A stretch of DNA of 64,000 nucleotides from positions 110,252,332-110,316,331 of the forward strand of contig NC_133398.1 in assembly GCF_047511655.1 (NCBI RefSeq). Reading direction: 5' to 3'. The stretch comes from Castor canadensis (lineage: Eukaryota; Chordata; Mammalia; Rodentia; Castoridae). The notes below the pieces were generated by a model, which had not been told where the DNA came from, searched no databases, and saw only the letters and a list, made by a program, of their open reading frames with translations. Position numbers and translations under genes: made by a program. Below are positions 60,300 to 64,000 of this stretch, in pieces; the stretch's first letter is position 1; each line of letters opens with the position of its first letter.

Positions 60300-61480
60300 A
60301 CTTTTTATTACTTTTCTACATCCTTTGCATTGACTAAGCAAGAACATATATAATGTTTAGATATATTCAACCTTTTATGATTATTCTGTTCCATGGGGTT
60401 ATTATTAAATTTAGTTGTCTGGTATTTGGGGGGGGATTTAGAATCAATTTGTAATGAATATCTTCACCACTTTTATACATAGCCCACCATATTAATGATT
60501 TTGCCTCTTTTGTCACATAATAATGTAAAACTTAATATCTGAGTAGAATAAATTCTACTTAGAATTTATCTTTACATTTAAATCAGCACTTGGGTAAATT
60601 TAATGTTTTTCGTCATATACATAATGAGGCTTGGATCACATACTCTACTTCTTTTGAGATTCACCTTTGCATACACTGATATCTTCAAAATCTAATCTGT
60701 ACATTCCTCTGTACTGTGATTACAAGCCAGATTATGGCATCATTACTCCTATTCATTTAGTTTTTGTTTTGGGAGATGGTGATTAGTTTTTACCCAGATT
60801 CTCTGAATGTGAAAATATGAATATATTATATGTAAGTAATAGTTTCCTTTATTAATAAATATGCACACATATGGCAATGAGATTTTTGTTATGAATTTTT
60901 AAATTCCTTCCTTCTTTTAAAGAATTTACTGGTAATGGTTTAATTTGTCCTGTCAATGTTAATATGTTTTGTTATCATTTAGTTTTCTTCAAGTTAATTT
61001 CTTCTAGTTTCATATCATAGTATTTTATACTGCAATATTGCAGTTACTTTTTTGATAAATTCATCTACCTACATGAAAATGCTTTATATCCCCATCTTGA
61101 CTTGCCCTGGAATGTGGAAATGTGTCCCACATTATTTGGAATGCTACTGAGATCTAAACTTTTATATATATGTTATATTTTTCTGTCAATTTATGTACAC
61201 AGAATTGAAAGCAAGCTAAGTTAAGTAGGGTTAGGAACAATTTTAGGGAATTTTTTGTTTCCAACATAGGTTCTGGTGTTAAATTTAGCCTTTATGCTGA
61301 AAGTTAAATTTTAGTTTTTGTAATATGTGACATTTTTATTTTATAATTTAATTGCATAAGTTGTGGTATTGATTAATTTCTATGATTTCAGTGTTTTCTT
61401 TTTTCCTTAAAAATGCCATGGTCTGTTTTTAAATTTAATCTTACATAGACTTAAAGTCATCTTTTTAAAAATTCAATAAT
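60300..61480 (-). repeat. Unclassified AT-rich repeat family, inverted copy
   Basis: GTAAAACTTAATATCTGAGTAG near 60525 (box D), AAATCAGCACTTGGGTAAATTTAATG near 60580, and GAGATTCACCTTTGC near 60655 lie in reverse-complement order. Confidence 0.5.
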
Positions 61481-61489
61481 ATAATTTTC

Positions 61490-61810
61490 AGAGATAGGTC
61501 CAGTGTCTTAAATTTATAATTCTAGTTATTCAGGAAGGCAGATTACAGATTAGGAGGATCATGGTTACAGATCAGTACAGGCAAATAGTGTGCAAGATAC
61601 CATCACAACCACTGGCTGGGTGTGGTGGTGTGTGCATGTCATCACAGTGACACTCATAAGCATAAACAATATCATTGTCCAGGCCAGCCCTGGCATACAA
61701 GCAAGACCTTATGTCAAAAATAAGCAGCAAAAAGTGGCTGGAAGGGTGACTCACGGGCACCTACTTAGGAAGCATAATGTCCTGAGTTTAACTGCAAGTA
61801 TGTTGAAAAT
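61490..61810 (+). mobile_element. Two SINE units in tandem (B1/ID composite)
   Basis: The first unit (AATTCTAGTTATTCAGGAAGGCAG...GAGGATCATGGTTAC...GGCAAATAGTGTGCAAGA) matches the reverse complement of 42335-42515. The second starts GGCTGGGTGTGGTGGTG, has a B1-like body with CAAGACC, and runs into an ID-like part (GTGACTCACGGGCACCTACTTAGGAAGCATAATGTCCTGAG). Both are diverged. Confidence 0.7.
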
Positions 61811-61849
61811 AATTTTCTTCTGTGTTTAATATTATCATTTTTCCTGTTG

Positions 61850-62595
61850 TGAAATGTATTTTGAGATGGAGTTTCCTTGTAGTTTTATAATTACCTTTGT
61901 ATAAACTTTAGAAGTACTGGCCATACTGGAACAAGAAACTGAGGCCACATTGATTGTCTCTGCCTTTGTAACAACTGGAGTGTCCTCAAAATTCCATACT
62001 TTTCAGATGATGTGTATAACCACTGCATTCAGCAGCTACTTGAAAATAATCCAGTAATTTTGCTTATCCCTACGTAATACACTTAACATATAGTAGTCAC
62101 TCAATGTTTGATATATACAATATGTATTTTTTCACTTTTAATGTTCCCACAGCATTTTTAATTGATCCTGGACTCCAGAAAATATAAATTACCCCTATCT
62201 TACCTTTACATAGAGTCTAGTAGTAAACTTACAAAAACAAACTTAAGGTACAACTTTCCAAAATGAATTAAGTTGCCAATTTCATAAAAGTCTTAATTTG
62301 ACTTCATAAGAATTGGGAAGCTAAAAACAAGCTGTTATCCCTTACTTATTAGAGACTTCAAATTAGGAATATAGTAGTCTCTTCAAATGAATTGAAATGA
62401 ACAGACATTGGCATGTAGTTTATTTATGTGGGCTTTTTAGATTTTAAAAAAGCCTCTCTTCCAAATAGAGTTCATAATAAATAACCATTAGATGATAAGA
62501 TATTTCCATACCTTACCACTACCAGAAAAATATAAAAGATTGCTATTAATCTGTCAAAAGTAAATAGGTCAATTTTTATTAATAGAACTCATAGG
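61850..62595. other. Non-repetitive-looking sequence
   Basis: It shows none of the conserved boxes and no L1 or SINE landmarks. I see no gene here. It may be the original single-copy DNA of the locus. Confidence 0.35.
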
Positions 62596-62599
62596 TACT

Positions 62600-64000
62600 A
62601 TAGTAAAATCAAAAGTTACAGTATTATATAAACTTTCAAGCAGAAAATGATGTGAACAATTAGTGGAATTTGTAGGCAAAAGGAAATTGTTATTAGTTTT
62701 ACTTTGTTAACCATTAACATTTAAAAGGATATTTTACTCTTATAAGAATACCTTAAGAAATAAAACTGTATTTTGCTTTTAATGATGGACTTCACACTAT
62801 TAATAAAGAATATATGTTGATATGAAATAAGTTAATAAAATAGAAATTCGTAGAAAAATATAGGTAAGTAACACTCAGTACATATCCAGAGAATTTGAGA
62901 TAAAATGACAATAGTAAGAATGACTCATTTCAAAGAAGACATAACAGTAAGAAAGTAATTATCAGGAACTGGGTAAAATTGACTATATGGACAAGAGTTT
63001 TGAAAGGAAGTGACACATGTTAGAATGCATAAAGAAAAACCTCATTATCACATATCTGAGTGATTATTAAGAAATATGCCATAACTACATGTAATATACT
63101 CATTTATCCACAAAAAATGAGGTAATTAAAAGCCAATCAACATTTTATAGCAAAACATAAGTAGAGACAATAAAATTTCGGCTGTCATAACCATGCTTGC
63201 TAATCTGAAAATAACCAAGAAATAGTAATATTTCAGGAAATTGGGGAACTCATAAGGAAATCTCTAAAGTTGAGGACATTTTGCAGGCTTTGATATAATC
63301 TCAATTTTCACCTAAGCTGTGATAGAAAAGTACAGGCAAAATGAAAAAAAATGCCTTCAGATATTAAGTTATAAAATTTGTAAAATAATTAGTAATTTGC
63401 ATGGAGAAATGTGCATGAGACTGGTGAAGTAATAATCATTAAAGACAGATTGCCAATACAGATAATCTTTAAGAAGAAGCATATTGAAATTACCATCCAC
63501 AAATGAGCATATACATGACTGAAAAGTATATCAAAATTTATATGTGCCCAATATATTTTAATTGTCCAGAATTAAGTCTGAACACCATAGAAATATAAAA
63601 TGAGTGATGAATAATATATTACATTGGAATGGTAAGCTGTTGGAGTGGTTTTTCTTGTCTGTTAAAGAATGTGTATATGACAATTCCCAAAAGATCATTG
63701 CACTATAAGAAATTTTATGATGTCACAATGAGAAAGAATTTCAAAGTGCTCACAGATTACCTACAACAGAAATGATAAATTTAGCCAAGTAAGGATTTTC
63801 ATAAAAGGACATTTAAATTTGAAACTTCTCATGCTACACTCCAATATTTAGGGAAAATATGTAGATAACAAAAATGAAATTAAAAAATAAATATATTTTT
63901 ATAAGTATATATATAAATATATGTTCATATATGTGACACAAAAATATGCACAAGTGTATATATGAGATAAAAGGGAAAACTTCATAATTACATTTTTAGG
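62600..64000 (+). repeat. Unclassified AT-rich repeat family, plus copy running off the window
   Basis: The full box order is visible in one copy. The upstream box is near 63133 (AGCCAATCAACATTTTATAG). GGGGAACTCATAAGGAAATCTC (box A) is near 63243, and CCTTCAGATATTAAGTTATAAA (box D) near 63353. GAGAAATGTGCATGAGA (box C) is near 63404. GGAGTGGTTTTTCTTGTCTGTTAAAG (box B) is near 63643, and GATGTCACAATGAGAAAG (box F) near 63719. This is the cleanest reference copy. Confidence 0.7.

Noticed and set aside
16395-64000. AT-rich repeat family as a diverged coding element
   Set aside because: Open frames overlapping corresponding boxes in different copies (for example 22106-22378, 43773-44060 and 56599-56835) fall in different frames and share no peptide.
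1-64000. tRNA, rRNA, CRISPR or bacterial-type features
   Set aside because: None seen. The tRNA-like segments are SINE promoters, and the window is mammalian.

Overview
This is AT-rich mammalian genomic DNA with no intact protein-coding gene that I can support. Every region I can interpret is retrotransposed or repetitive: an L1-mobilised processed pseudogene, several generations of LINE-1 (L1) nested in one another, tRNA/7SL-type SINEs, one clear solo LTR plus one LTR candidate, and a large unclassified AT-rich repeat family that fills most of the second half. The SINE types (an ID-like element ending in a CAGTACTGCCAAAA-type tail, and a composite whose reverse complement reads CAGTACTG...TTGAGCCACTCC...GTGAGCCAC) point to a rodent, most like the beaver/pocket-gopher side (Castorimorpha). 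That assignment is from memory and unverified.

Layout. At 190-3849 lies a processed copy of the tubby-family gene TULP3 on the minus strand: intronless, broken by stops and frameshifts, with its probable long 3'UTR, and flanked by a perfect 14-bp direct repeat. 3864-7010 is AT-rich DNA with an old dispersed repeat and a decayed plus-strand L1. 7548-14406 is a near full-length minus-strand L1 with 5'UTR, ORF1, ORF2 and 3'UTR. It sits in the 3'UTR of an older minus-strand L1 (7030-7547 and 14407-16375) with an 11-bp duplication at its ends. A 430-bp solo LTR with a perfect 6-bp duplication is inserted into its ORF2. 18180-19015 is another 5'-truncated minus-strand L1.

25119-31848 is a second near full-length L1, plus strand, with a different upstream promoter module built of two roughly 140-bp monomers. 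31855-34080 holds older L1 debris. 38240-40862 is a third, older plus-strand L1 with a third kind of 5' region and no ORF1. 56990-60290 is a very old plus-strand L1. Short L1 3' ends lie at 19200-19460, 37540-38080, 40865-41000, 46010-46440, 46960-47190 and 53225-53450.

The remainder (16395-18180, 19465-24240, 34090-37530, 41010-45900, 47330-50290, 51390-53210, 53460-56990, 60300-61480, 62600-64000) is dominated by diverged copies of one AT-rich unit of roughly 0.9-1.5 kb. It has a fixed order of conserved boxes, occurs in both orientations, is often head-to-tail and carries no conserved reading frame. I do not recognise this family; it is the best candidate here for something undescribed.

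No genes work together in this window. The functional logic is that of retrotransposition: L1 machinery mobilised itself, SINEs and the TULP3 mRNA, and later insertions landed in earlier ones. The nesting gives a relative order: older L1 at 7030-16375, then the L1 at 7548-14406, then the LTR at 10079-10508.
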